NCBI GenBank assembly: GCA_016946835.1
Contig: JACVTC010000407.1
Span: 1-31,594, forward strand
From: Neocallimastix lanati (nom. inval.)
Lineage: Eukaryota; Neocallimastigomycota; Neocallimastigomycetes; Neocallimastigales; Neocallimastigaceae
Direction of reading: 5' to 3'
DNA length: 31,594 nt
Shown here: one piece after another, positions 1 to 9,109 of the stretch
How positions within the stretch are numbered: the stretch's first letter is position 1
How the letters are laid out: each line of letters starts with the position of its first letter
Made by a program: the position numbers and the translations under genes
Notes under the pieces: model-generated
What the model was told of the DNA's origin: nothing
Database searches by the model: none
What the model saw: the letters and a program-made list of their open reading frames with translations, nothing else

Positions 1-304
1 TTTCAAAATAAAAATATTAAGAAAATTTAAAATAAAATAATTAGTTTTAATAATTAGTTTTATAACAATTTTATAATTAATTTTATTATTAAATAATAAT
101 TTTATAATAACAAAATTTATTAATTTAAATAACAAAATATTTTTAATTATTTTTATAATAAACAAATTTATTTATTTTATTATTAAATATTTATTTTATT
201 ATTAATTTTATTACTTTTATTTTATTTAATTATTCTTTTTATTTATAAATTATAAATAGTTTAATTTTAAAGAAAAATATAAATACTTGTAAATATTTCA
301 TGTA

Positions 305-336
<32 letters not shown>

Positions 337-566
337 ATTTTATAATTTTAATAATCACTTTAAATTTTGTAATGTTTAATAAATTTTAATAAAAGATTTA
401 TAAAATAAATATTAGAAAACAAGTGTTCTAATAAACCAAATTTTTAGTGTTATTTTTAATAAAACATTTTTAATTCATAAATAACTTATACAGTTATTAT
501 TAAAATAAATTGAAATTATCACTTTTAATTCTATATTAAAATTAAGATAATTTCTAAAATTTATCA
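1..566 (+). repeat. 5' LTR of element A (truncated by window edge)
   Basis: Direct repeat of 13146-13716. It ends in ATTTATCA at 559-566, the reverse complement of the TGATAAAT that starts the 3' LTR. About 180 bp are missing to the left. It holds an (ATT)n microsatellite near 306-332. Confidence 0.92.
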
Positions 567-567
567 G

Positions 568-584
568 TGGTCCTTCGAACCGGA
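568..584 (+). promoter_or_regulatory. Candidate primer-binding site of element A
   Basis: It begins with TGG one nucleotide after the LTR end, as expected for priming by the CCA end of a tRNA, and continues TCCTTCGAACCGGA. The TTCGAA core resembles a tRNA T-loop but lies only about 4 nt from TGG, too close for an ordinary 3' tRNA end. The primer is therefore not identified. Confidence 0.55.
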
Positions 585-1173
585 GAGGCAGCTAACTTAT
601 TATTAATAAGTATTATTTATTAACACTAGAGTATGAACTAGTATAAAAATTCATAATATTAAAATAAAGGATAAATAATATTTATTATATAATACTATTT
701 AAAAATAAAAACTAGAGTATGAACTAGTATAAAAATTCATAATTTAAAATTAAAAATAAAATATATATATGTATATATAATAATATAATAATAAAATAAT
801 AAATAAAAATAAATAAATTAGTAAAAAAAAAAAATAAGGGTTATATAGGTTTATAGTTTGTTAACAACACACTATTGGAACTAGATTCTAGGTTGAGTTA
901 ACATACTATAAATTAGAATAGGTGAAAGAGAGTAGTAGATTTTTATTATAGAGAGTAGAGCACGTATAGAATAGAAAATTTATTAGGAGAATAGCATATT
1001 ATTGTATCGATACTATTTAGAGAAGGCAAAACTTTACAATAATAGTGTGAAAACTAATAAAGAGAGTATATATAATACGTGGAGGTCGAAAATATAATAA
1101 AAAGGCTACGAAAATTTTGTGCCACCTTATATATAACTCTGTTTCCTAAATATAATACTTTAAAGAAGATATA

Positions 1174-1206
<33 letters not shown>

Positions 1207-1405
1207 ACTTATTAAAGAAACGTATAATAAGTGAATGAATAAATAAATTGAAATTGATATATAAAATTTTAATTAATTAAAAATTTGATTAAATAATTAA
1301 ATTTAAATATATAAATATTTTGTTAGTGAATAAATTATTATATAAAATAAAGTATATAAATTATATAAAGGAGAAAACAAAATTACTTCTAAATTCCAGA
1401 GTAAA
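585..1405 (+). other. Element A untranslated leader
   Basis: About 820 bp with no convincing ORF. It contains a 33-bp direct repeat (625-657 and 711-743) that includes a small ACTAG/CTAGT inverted pair, a relatively G-rich part at 880-1100 with GAGAGTAGAG (951-960) and GTGGAGGTCGAAA (1079-1091), both also found in element C's leader, and a run of about 30 A at 1175-1204. It probably holds packaging or translation signals, but that is inferred only from position and conservation. Confidence 0.6.
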
Positions 1406-2205
1406 ATGTCCGATTTAAAATCAATTAATTTCAACAGAATTCCTATATTAGGTCAACCGACTGTAGAATTTGATGATTGGAATTTCTCATATACTCGTTG
1501 GTGTAATTCCAATAAAATTGACGAAGAAGAAAGATAGAATGTTTAATTTCAATTACTACTGGTATTGCAAGAAAGATAGTAATAAATTCATTAAATAAAA
1601 CTACCCCAGATAAATATGATACCATTATAAGTAAATTACAGGAACATTACAAGGGTTCTCTTCCTAAAAACTCAAGGTTATTGGAACTTTCAACAGCTAC
1701 AATTAAGAAAGGTGAAAGTGTTGCAGAATTCAACATAAGGTTTGAAACACTTTTAAATAAAATTAGAATTGATTTAAATAAGGAAGTTATAATCTCTTAT
1801 TATATTAATGCATTTCGGACTTTAACTAAAACCTATGAGGCTTTATTAGAAGCAGAACCGCAAAACTTAAAGATGCAATGAAAATAACGTCTAAAAAGGA
1901 GAAGATATATAAATTAGTAGAATCAAATAGATCCAAAGATAAAGGAGAACCAAACAAAAGAAATATAAAATCTAACACTCAAAATAATTATGGAACATAT
2001 TATACAAGTACTTATAATAAAAATAATACATTTAATAATAAGAATAATAATATAAATAATAGTCACAACAATAATTACCAAAAATATAATAATAATATAA
2101 AACCTACTCATAATTATATTAATCAAAATGTTGAAAATAGAAAAATCACATTGAAACCTACACAACTTCAAGATGATGAATTACAAGAAATAACTCAGAA
2201 ACTTG

Positions 2206-2210
2206 CTGAT
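2206..2210. repeat. Target site duplication of element B (left copy, CTGAT)
   Basis: CTGAT precedes the left LTR and recurs at 8994-8998 after the right LTR. Because T follows on both sides, a 6-bp duplication CTGATT is also possible. Removing one copy and the element keeps element A's gag in frame. Confidence 0.92.
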
Positions 2211-2983
2211 TATAAAGTTTTGATTTAAAAATAGATTATAAGTCAAAAATTATAATAACACTAAATAACACAAAAATGTTTTATAAACAAATAAGTTTTA
2301 TTATATTTAGATTTCAAAATAATCTTTATTAATTATTAGTGTTATTAACAATAAATCGTTAATAACAATTACATCGATTAAAATACATGAAATTTGGTTA
2401 ACTATTTATATTTTTATCTTATTACATTTATAATATATAATTCCTATTGAATTATATTATCTAACTATTTATTTAAAAACAATACTAACCTAAACTAATA
2501 ATAAATAATTAACTATTACTAAATAAAGAGAATTGTAATTAATAACTAAAATAAATATAAACAATTTCAATCGAGCTCATTTATTATTTATTTATTATTT
2601 AAATATTATTAATAAATTCTTATTATATTTTCTATTTAAAATTAATATAAAAGTTGTCATAATTATTTAATATGATTTTAGCATAAAATGCCGCAAGTTT
2701 CAACATGACTAATTGCATAGTTTCATGTTGTTAATTTATCTTGTAAAAAAACCTTAACTCTTATTATTTAAATTAAATTACATAAAAAGAAATGATTTTC
2801 AATTACTAGTTTCACAAGAGAAATTTTTAATTTATTAATATGATTGGGAAGAAGTCGAAGTTTTGTTTAAAATTATTTGCAATAATTTTATACACGTGAT
2901 TTTTAATAGATTTATTTCAATTTTACTTAAATTTATGATTAAATTTAATTAAAATTTATAAAGATATTAATAATATCTTTACA
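2211..2983 (-). repeat. 3' LTR of element B
   Basis: Direct repeat of 8220-8993. Read on the minus strand it starts TGTAAAG and ends CTTTATA, an imperfect 7-bp inverted repeat, so the last two bases are TA rather than the usual CA. Confidence 0.95.
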
Positions 2984-3015
2984 ATCTCGCCCCTTAAGTC
3001 GAGCTCCTGCGAGAT
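2984..3015 (-). promoter_or_regulatory. Polypurine tract of element B within a 7-bp inverted repeat
   Basis: On the minus strand AAGGGGCGAGAT lies directly 5' of the 3' LTR, the place of the plus-strand primer. The arms ATCTCGC (2984-2990) and GCGAGAT (3009-3015) are perfect reverse complements around an 18-nt loop, and one arm is part of the purine tract. The Gag-Pol stop is only 37 bp from the LTR. Confidence 0.65.
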
Positions 3016-3020
3016 TAACT

Positions 3021-6000
3021 TTAAGAAGGAAGATCAATTACAAAAGGTTGATATTTATGTCTAACATAGTACTCGTTTGCATCATCAGGTGGTTGACAGA
3101 ATTCGTTGTTAACATTCGAAGATTTGTTCTTCTTTTCTTTTCTGTAATATTCTTGTATTAATTGTCTATCAAGAATTTGATCTTCATCAATCCAAGTATT
3201 TTCACTAAAATCGCATCCTTTCCATTTAATCAAGTAACGATTCTTATTGTTAAAGGTTTTCATTTTAATTATTCTTTCAGGAGTTCTATCAATTGTATCC
3301 GTATTAAGATTAATATTTCTTCTACGAGTATTTCTTCTGTTTGAAAATTCATTTTCATGGTAAGGTTCGAGAAGTGAAACATGAAATACAGGGTGACAAC
3401 GCATATTATTAGGAAGTTTAAGTTCGTACGCTAAGTCACTAACTTTTCTTATTATTTCAAAAGGTCCTATTAGTTGATCAGATAATTTTCTATTTTTCTT
3501 TGTTGTATTACCCTTTAAAAGATAAACTTTATTTCCTACTTTAAAATCTGGAGAATCCATTCTTTTCAGATCTGCATATTTCTTATAAGTCTTTTTTGCT
3601 TGCTCTAAGTTTTCTTTTATAAATTTAATGTTTTCATTAATATTTAATATTCTTTTCTCAGCTCTATGCGGATTCTCATTTGAAGGAATTTCAGGATTAA
3701 ATTTCGGATTAAAACCATAATTTGCAAAAAATGGTGATTGATTTATTGACTGTTGTAAAGTATTATTATAGGAAAATTCTGCAAAAGGTAATAAATCAAG
3801 CCAGTTATTTTGCTTTTCATTGATGAAACAACGAAGATATTGTTCCAATATCGAGTTCACCCTCTCCGTTTGACCATCGGTCTGCGGGTGATAAGCAGTA
3901 GAAAAAGAATGCTTAATATTTAAAAGAGAGCAAAGACGATTCCAAAAATCAGAGGTAAACTGAGAACCACGATCAGAAATAATAGAATCGGGGAAACCAT
4001 GAAGTTTAAAAATATTAGCAATGAAAGAATCAGCAGCAATAGAAGCAGTAGGAAGACATCTAAAAGGTATAAAATGAGCCATTTTAGTTAAGCGATCCAC
4101 AACAACCATTATAGTGGTCATATCTTTGGATTTCGGAAGTTCAACAATAAAATCCATAGAGATAGCAGACCAGGCTCTATTTGGTGTAGAAAGTGGAGAA
4201 AGTAAACCATATGGCTTATGTCTTGGGATTTTGGATTTTGAACAAATTTCACAAGATTTAATAAACATTTTAACATCTTTTTGTAATTTAGGCCACCAGA
4301 AATTACGAGAAATAAGTTCAATAGTTTTATTAATTCCAAAATGACCAGCAGAAATAGAGTCATGATGGAGTTCTAAAACTCTTATTCTAATTTTATTGGG
4401 AACATAAATTAAATTTTCAAAAAGTAAATAACCATTTTTGTCAAGAGAAAATTTATCGATTTTACTAAAAGGGGGATCTTTTGATTTATCATTTTTAAGA
4501 AATTCAGTTATTTTGCAATAGAATTCATCATTAGCTAGAGAATCATGAATAGAGGAGATTAAAGAATCATTCTTAAAACTACATGAATTAATAACGCATG
4601 AAATAGGACGAACACTAGCAAATAAATGATCACTACGTCTTGATAAAATATCTGGTTTACCTGACTTTTTACCAGCTCTGTAAATTAGTTTAAAATCAAA
4701 TCTAGATAAGAATTCATACCAACGAATTTGGCGTTGGGAAAGAAGTTCAGGTTTTCGAGGGAAAGTTAAATTCTTATGATCAGTATAAATAATAAACTGA
4801 TGGCGAGCTCCTTCTAAGTAATGTCTCCATCCTTCCAATGCAACTTTAATAGCAAGAAGTTCTTTGTCATAGATAGGGTAATTTCTTTGGGATTTAGTTA
4901 AGCTAGTAGAAATAAAAGCAATTGGATGCAAATGCCCATCAAATTCCTGAGAAAGAATTGCACCAACAGCAAAATTACTAGCATCAGTTTCAACAATGAA
5001 TTGTTTGTTGCTATCAGGATGTTTCAAAATAGGAGCAGTAGTAAATAATTCTTTTAAAGTATCAAACGCTTTTTGTTGTTCAGAACTCCAATTAAAAGGA
5101 ACATTTTTTCTAGTTAATTTGTGGAGAGGATTTGCAATTTTCGCAAAGTCTTTAATAAAAATTCTGTAATAATTACAAAGTCCAATAAACGATTGAATTT
5201 CTTTAACGTTTGTTGGAACAGGCCAATCTAAAATTGCTTTAACTTTTTCTTTATCCATTTTAATTCCATCTCTTGATAAAACATAACCAAGAAAGGTAGT
5301 TTCAGTTACATCAAATTCACACTTTTCTAATTTAACAACTAAATGATTCTCTAACAATTTTCTTAAAACTTTCTTAACATGTACATGATGTTCTTCCAAA
5401 GTATTAGAATAAATTAAAATGTCATCAATGTAAGAGATTACAAAATCATCTAAGTAATCACTGAGAACATCATTTATAAAATGTTGGAATGTAGCAGGGG
5501 CATTCTTAAGCCCAAAAGGCATAACGAGATATTCAAAGTGCCCGTATCTTGTACGAAAGGCAGTTTTGTACTCGTCACCTTCTTTAATTCTTACTAAGTT
5601 ATAAGCAGATTTTAAATCTAACTTAGTAAAATATTTAGCACCTTTAACTCTATCCAACAATTCACTAATTAAAGGAAGTGGATAAGAGTTACGGATGGTC
5701 ATTTCGTTCAATTTTCTATAATCAATAACTAGTCTATAAGTACCATCCTTTTTTCTAACAAATAAAATAGGTGCACCAGCAGGAGAAGAAGATTTCCTAA
5801 TAAAACCCTTTTTTAAATTCTCTTCTAAATATTTCTTTAATTCTTCTCTCTCCGTTTCAGTTAAAGGGTACAACGGACCATAAAATAGACTACAATTATC
5901 TTTTAATTTAATTTCACAATCATAATTACGATGCGGAGGTAACACATTACAATTATTTTCATTAAACACTTCTTTAAACATCAAATAGATTTCAGGTACT

Positions 6001-7841
6001 TCGACCTTTTCACCATCTTTATTTAAATTATTATCTTCATCATTACATTTTTCAGTTACATTTAATTTCTTACATTTACTAGATTCACAAATTTTCTTTA
6101 AAATCCTTAAACTATTAGTACTAATTTTACTATCACAATTCATAACAATAATATCATCACTATCGCTAAAGTTATCACTATCACTAATGCTATCACTAAA
6201 ATTATCTAACATAAAAGTATCATTAATATCACTATCACTATCATAATTATTAAATTCAGAGCAAGTTCTAATACGAGTTCGGCGGCCACGAATAGAAATT
6301 TCTTCTTCTGAGTCAGAGTCGGAATCAGAGTCAAAGAGAGGTTTTCTTTTTCTTGATTCTTCAATAATAACTTTGTTTTCTTCTAGGTTGGTAGCAGGTT
6401 CTTTTCCTTTGTTCCTTTTCTTGTTCTTGTTTTTCCTTTTTCTTTTACCATTGTTACAATGTCTTGCACAGAAACCGGATCCGAAAGAAATCTTCTTTGC
6501 GTCATGGTAGTTGTAGGGGGAGTGCTTATTGATCCATGGTAAACCCAAGATAATATCAACATCAGGAATCCTGAGAACATAGAGTTGAATCGTTTCCAAG
6601 TGGTTCCTTAAACGAAGAACGCATTTCTCAGTTTCCTTTTTTACTGATGAAACACCATATCCAAGACCAGTAACACGGAAAGGTTCTTCGATTTCTTTTG
6701 TTTTAATTCCAAAGGCTTTAGCGAATTCAGGATGGATAAAATTAAGATCAGAACCAGAATCGATCAGAACTCTTGCTTTTACTTCTTCTATATCGTTTGT
6801 TTTAATATAGAAATCAATGATATTACTTTTCTTTGTCAAAAGTGAGTTTTGTTCTTCCACGATTTTTCTAACTTTGACAATATCTTCTTGGCTGTTGATT
6901 CTTCTAATTCTTCTTAAACTACTTGAGGGTGTGGTAGCGGTGTTTTCTTGTTTACTGATAATCTTGACTCCGGCAGGTTTCTTCTTATTTGGACAGTTAA
7001 AATAGCGATGACCTGGTTTTTTACAATAATAGCACAATCCTTTCCTTCTTTCTTCATCTCTTGAATTCGAGTTTTCTTGATATAATTTCTGGTTAGAAGG
7101 GAAGTAACTTGTATTCGTTTGTCCTCTCTTAATTCTGTATAAATCTATTTCCATTGGGTCACTAGTAGACGCATGATTATTATTATTTATTTCCTTACGA
7201 TGGTAATAATTATGATAGAAAAATTCATTTATTTCATGTCTCTTAGTTAAGCTTTCGATACTAAGGACATCAGTGAAAAGTCTTCTTAAGTTGTTGGGAT
7301 TTGGATTTACCACTGCAAGGTGCTCCCTCATCTTGTAGTGAAGTCCTTTTACAAACATATAAATCTTAGCAGAATCGTTAAAATCTGAATGTCTGCTGAT
7401 TTTATTAAATTCATTTATATACTCACTAACATGACCAAATTTATGTTGTCGGATGCTGCATAATTTACCGTTTGCGACAACTGTGCTCATGTCCTGCTCT
7501 CCAAATTGATTTCTTAATTCTTGAATAAAATCTTCATAAACATTGAGCAGGAGATCATTATTTCTTCGCAAGTTTGAGGCCCATATCAAGGGATCACCGA
7601 CAAGATAAGAAATTATAAATCTGACCTTTGTATGGTCGTTATTAAAACCTTGTGGATTGGCTTCCATAGCTATTTCAGCTCTTGTAAGGAAGCCATCAAA
7701 GTCCTTCTTGATTCCAGAAAATAGCGGTGGTTCGTTAACAATCTTTTGATTGTTACGGGGCAGAACTTGATGATTCTCTTGATTCATTTCTTGCAGGTTA
7801 AGGTCTTCGAATCTTCTTATTAGGTTGTTAAATCCCTCCAA
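3021..7841 (-). CDS. gag-pol: Element B Gag-Pol polyprotein with C-terminal chromodomain
   Basis: A single 1606-residue ORF, so Gag and Pol are translated together, as in Tf1-like elements. In order: Gag (about 30-200); zinc knuckle CYYCKKPGHRYFNC (270-283); aspartic protease with DSGS at 361-364; a Lys/Arg-rich stretch (465-480) and Ser/Asp-rich linker (about 504-562); RT with LDLKSAY (D742) and YIDD (804-807); RNase H with D953, E994, D1021 and D1064; integrase zinc-binding H1159 or H1160, H1167, C1197, C1200; integrase core D1230, D1290, E1326 (DD35E spacing); a GPF-type module near 1459; chromodomain about 1516-1568 (YLIKWKG). No catalytic residue is missing. The first methionine gives a complete Gag. 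The product copies element RNA to DNA and inserts it, with the chromodomain probably steering integration to marked chromatin. Confidence 0.96.
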   Translation of the reverse strand: MEGFNNLIRRFEDLNLQEMNQENHQVLPRNNQKIVNEPPLFSGIKKDFDGFLTRAEIAMEANPQGFNNDHTKVRFIISYLVGDPLIWASNLRRNNDLLLNVYEDFIQELRNQFGEQDMSTVVANGKLCSIRQHKFGHVSEYINEFNKISRHSDFNDSAKIYMFVKGLHYKMREHLAVVNPNPNNLRRLFTDVLSIESLTKRHEINEFFYHNYYHRKEINNNNHASTSDPMEIDLYRIKRGQTNTSYFPSNQKLYQENSNSRDEERRKGLCYYCKKPGHRYFNCPNKKKPAGVKIISKQENTATTPSSSLRRIRRINSQEDIVKVRKIVEEQNSLLTKKSNIIDFYIKTNDIEEVKARVLIDSGSDLNFIHPEFAKAFGIKTKEIEEPFRVTGLGYGVSSVKKETEKCVLRLRNHLETIQLYVLRIPDVDIILGLPWINKHSPYNYHDAKKISFGSGFCARHCNNGKRKRKNKNKKRNKGKEPATNLEENKVIIEESRKRKPLFDSDSDSDSEEEISIRGRRTRIRTCSEFNNYDSDSDINDTFMLDNFSDSISDSDNFSDSDDIIVMNCDSKISTNSLRILKKICESSKCKKLNVTEKCNDEDNNLNKDGEKVEVPEIYLMFKEVFNENNCNVLPPHRNYDCEIKLKDNCSLFYGPLYPLTETEREELKKYLEENLKKGFIRKSSSPAGAPILFVRKKDGTYRLVIDYRKLNEMTIRNSYPLPLISELLDRVKGAKYFTKLDLKSAYNLVRIKEGDEYKTAFRTRYGHFEYLVMPFGLKNAPATFQHFINDVLSDYLDDFVISYIDDILIYSNTLEEHHVHVKKVLRKLLENHLVVKLEKCEFDVTETTFLGYVLSRDGIKMDKEKVKAILDWPVPTNVKEIQSFIGLCNYYRIFIKDFAKIANPLHKLTRKNVPFNWSSEQQKAFDTLKELFTTAPILKHPDSNKQFIVETDASNFAVGAILSQEFDGHLHPIAFISTSLTKSQRNYPIYDKELLAIKVALEGWRHYLEGARHQFIIYTDHKNLTFPRKPELLSQRQIRWYEFLSRFDFKLIYRAGKKSGKPDILSRRSDHLFASVRPISCVINSCSFKNDSLISSIHDSLANDEFYCKITEFLKNDKSKDPPFSKIDKFSLDKNGYLLFENLIYVPNKIRIRVLELHHDSISAGHFGINKTIELISRNFWWPKLQKDVKMFIKSCEICSKSKIPRHKPYGLLSPLSTPNRAWSAISMDFIVELPKSKDMTTIMVVVDRLTKMAHFIPFRCLPTASIAADSFIANIFKLHGFPDSIISDRGSQFTSDFWNRLCSLLNIKHSFSTAYHPQTDGQTERVNSILEQYLRCFINEKQNNWLDLLPFAEFSYNNTLQQSINQSPFFANYGFNPKFNPEIPSNENPHRAEKRILNINENIKFIKENLEQAKKTYKKYADLKRMDSPDFKVGNKVYLLKGNTTKKNRKLSDQLIGPFEIIRKVSDLAYELKLPNNMRCHPVFHVSLLEPYHENEFSNRRNTRRRNINLNTDTIDRTPERIIKMKTFNNKNRYLIKWKGCDFSENTWIDEDQILDRQLIQEYYRKEKKNKSSNVNNEFCQPPDDANEYYVRHKYQPFVIDLPS

Positions 7842-8207
7842 TTTGATTATTTTAAATTGACTTAAATTTTTGCAATTTCTTTAACAAAAATATCAAACAA
7901 ATAAATATTTCAAACTATAACGTTTTTTCATCTAGTCGATCTAGCTCTATCCTTTGAAGCGGTGCTGTCGAGTAAACGTAACGTTATAAATTAAAATATT
8001 AAAGGTTTATGGTTTTTCGAATCTTGTTCTAAGACGTGTAATTGTAATTTCGGTAGCAATATTATAGAGCTGGTGGCAATATTCTGAAACTGGTAGCAAT
8101 AATCTAAAACTGGTAAAAAAATATTTTGAATCAAGCCACACACAAGCCACTGTTAACGTATCACGTGTTATAATCTTGACTTATAACGTATTTTATTGAG
8201 AGAAAAA
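7842..8207 (-). other. Element B leader with 20-bp tandem repeats
   Basis: The untranslated stretch between the PBS and the Gag-Pol ATG. At 8052-8111 there are three imperfect tandem copies of a 20-bp unit (GGTAGCAATATTATAGAGCT on the plus strand), plus a partial fourth. I see no ORF. A packaging role is possible but not shown. Confidence 0.6.
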
Positions 8208-8219
8208 GGTAATTGTTAT
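8208..8219 (-). promoter_or_regulatory. Putative self-priming PBS of element B
   Basis: On the minus strand ATAACAATTACC directly abuts the 5' LTR. Its first 11 nt are the exact reverse complement of GTAATTGTTAT inside the LTR (8372-8382), and the match extends 2 nt into the LTR end. No TGG-type tRNA site is seen. In Tf1 the first 11 nt of the mRNA fold back on the PBS and prime reverse transcription; the arrangement here is the same. Confidence 0.72.
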
Positions 8220-8993
8220 TATAAAGTTTTGATTTAAAAAATAGATTATAAGTCAAAAATTATAATAACACTAAATAACACAAAAATGTTTTATAAACAA
8301 ATAAGTTTTATTATATTTAGATTTCAAAATAATCTTTATTAATTATTAGTGTTATTAACAATAAATCGTTAATAACAATTACATCGATTAAAATACATGA
8401 AATTTGGTTAACTATTTATATTTTTATCTTATTACATTTATAATATATAATTCCTATTGAATTATATTATCTAACTATTTATTTAAAAACAATACTAACC
8501 TAAACTAATAATAAATAATTAACTATTACTAAATAAAGAGAATTGTAATTAATAACTAAAATAAATATAAACAATTTCAATCGAGCTCATTTATTATTTA
8601 TTTATTATTTAAATATTATTAATAAATTCTTATTATATTTTCTATTTAAAATTAATATAAAAGTTGTCATAATTATTTAATATGATTTTAGCATAAAATG
8701 CCGCAAGTTTCAACATGACTAATTGCATAGTTTCATGTTGTTAATTTATCTTGTAAAAAAACCTTAACTCTTATTATTTAAATTAAATTACATAAAAAGA
8801 AATGATTTTCAATTACTAGTTTCATAAGAGAAATTTTTAATTTATTAATATGATTGGGAAGAAGTCGAAGTTTTGTTTAAAATTATTTGCAATAATTTTA
8901 TACACGTGATTTTTAATAGATTTATTTCAATTTTACTTAAATTTATGATTAAATTTAATTAAAATTTATAAAGATATTAATAATATCTTTACA
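8220..8993 (-). repeat. 5' LTR of element B
   Basis: Nearly identical to 2211-2983 (one extra A near 8236 and a T/C difference near 8824). It contains the putative promoter and the self-primer sequence. Confidence 0.95.
8370..8420 (-). promoter_or_regulatory. Putative TATA box and transcript start / self-primer of element B
   Basis: On the minus strand TATAAATAG (8420-8412) lies 38 nt before GTAATTGTTAT (8382-8372), the 11-mer complementary to the PBS. If transcription starts at the G at 8382, the mRNA 5' end is the self-primer. The same sequences occur in the left LTR (2360-2410). The start site is inferred. Confidence 0.6.
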
Positions 8994-8998
8994 CTGAT
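8994..8998. repeat. Target site duplication of element B (right copy, CTGAT)
   Basis: Matches 2206-2210. Element A's gag resumes in frame at 8999. Confidence 0.92.
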
Positions 8999-9075
8999 TT
9001 AAAAATCAATGTATGCTTAAATTGTCAAAGAATAGGTCATGTTAAAGATGATTGCCCTGAATTAGAAGAAGAGTG

Positions 9076-9109
9076 TTTAAATTAAATTATGGGAGTAAGC
9101 AATCTCCCA
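9076..9109 (+). promoter_or_regulatory. Putative -1 ribosomal frameshift signal, element A gag-pol
   Basis: Heptamer T TTA AAT (9076-9082), read in the gag frame, fits X XXY YYZ. Gag stop TAA is the next codon. After a 7-nt spacer a hairpin has arms TGGGAG (9090-9095) and CTCCCA (9104-9109) around an 8-nt loop. Pol is open in the -1 frame from this point. The same layout occurs in elements C and D. Confidence 0.78.

Larger units (their letters stand above)
2211..8993 (-). mobile_element. Element B: Ty3/gypsy chromovirus, apparently full length, minus orientation
   Basis: A 6783-bp element with two LTRs of about 774 bp that differ by one substitution and one single-base indel by eye, so it inserted very recently. 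It carries one uninterrupted Gag-Pol ORF ending in a chromodomain, a putative self-priming PBS, a purine tract at the 3' LTR, and a 5-bp target duplication. The single ORF, chromodomain and self-priming signature match the Tf1/sushi type of chromovirus. All its parts look intact, so it may be active. Confidence 0.95.
1406..9085 (+). pseudogene. gag: Element A gag, frameshifted and split by element B
   Basis: Gag starts at ATG 1406 (MSDLKSINFN) and forms the particle that packages element RNA. The frame breaks at TAG 1535 and again near 1866-1881. In each case one missing base restores a Gag-like reading, for instance in the AAAG run at 1868-1872. An Asn/Tyr-rich linker follows (about 1980-2130). 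Coding then stops at 2210, where element B is inserted, and resumes in the same frame at 8999 with a CX2CX4HX4C zinc knuckle (CLNCQRIGHVKDDC, 9014-9055). It ends at TAA 9083-9085. Both breaks lie in or near homopolymers, so they may be decay or base-calling errors. The stop directly follows a slippery heptamer, so pol is made by -1 frameshifting. Confidence 0.82.

Noticed and set aside
1923-2171. Hydrophobic minus-strand ORF (possible membrane protein)
   Set aside because: Antisense of the Asn-rich Gag region; AAT/AAC codons read as Ile/Val on the other strand give a false membrane-like protein.
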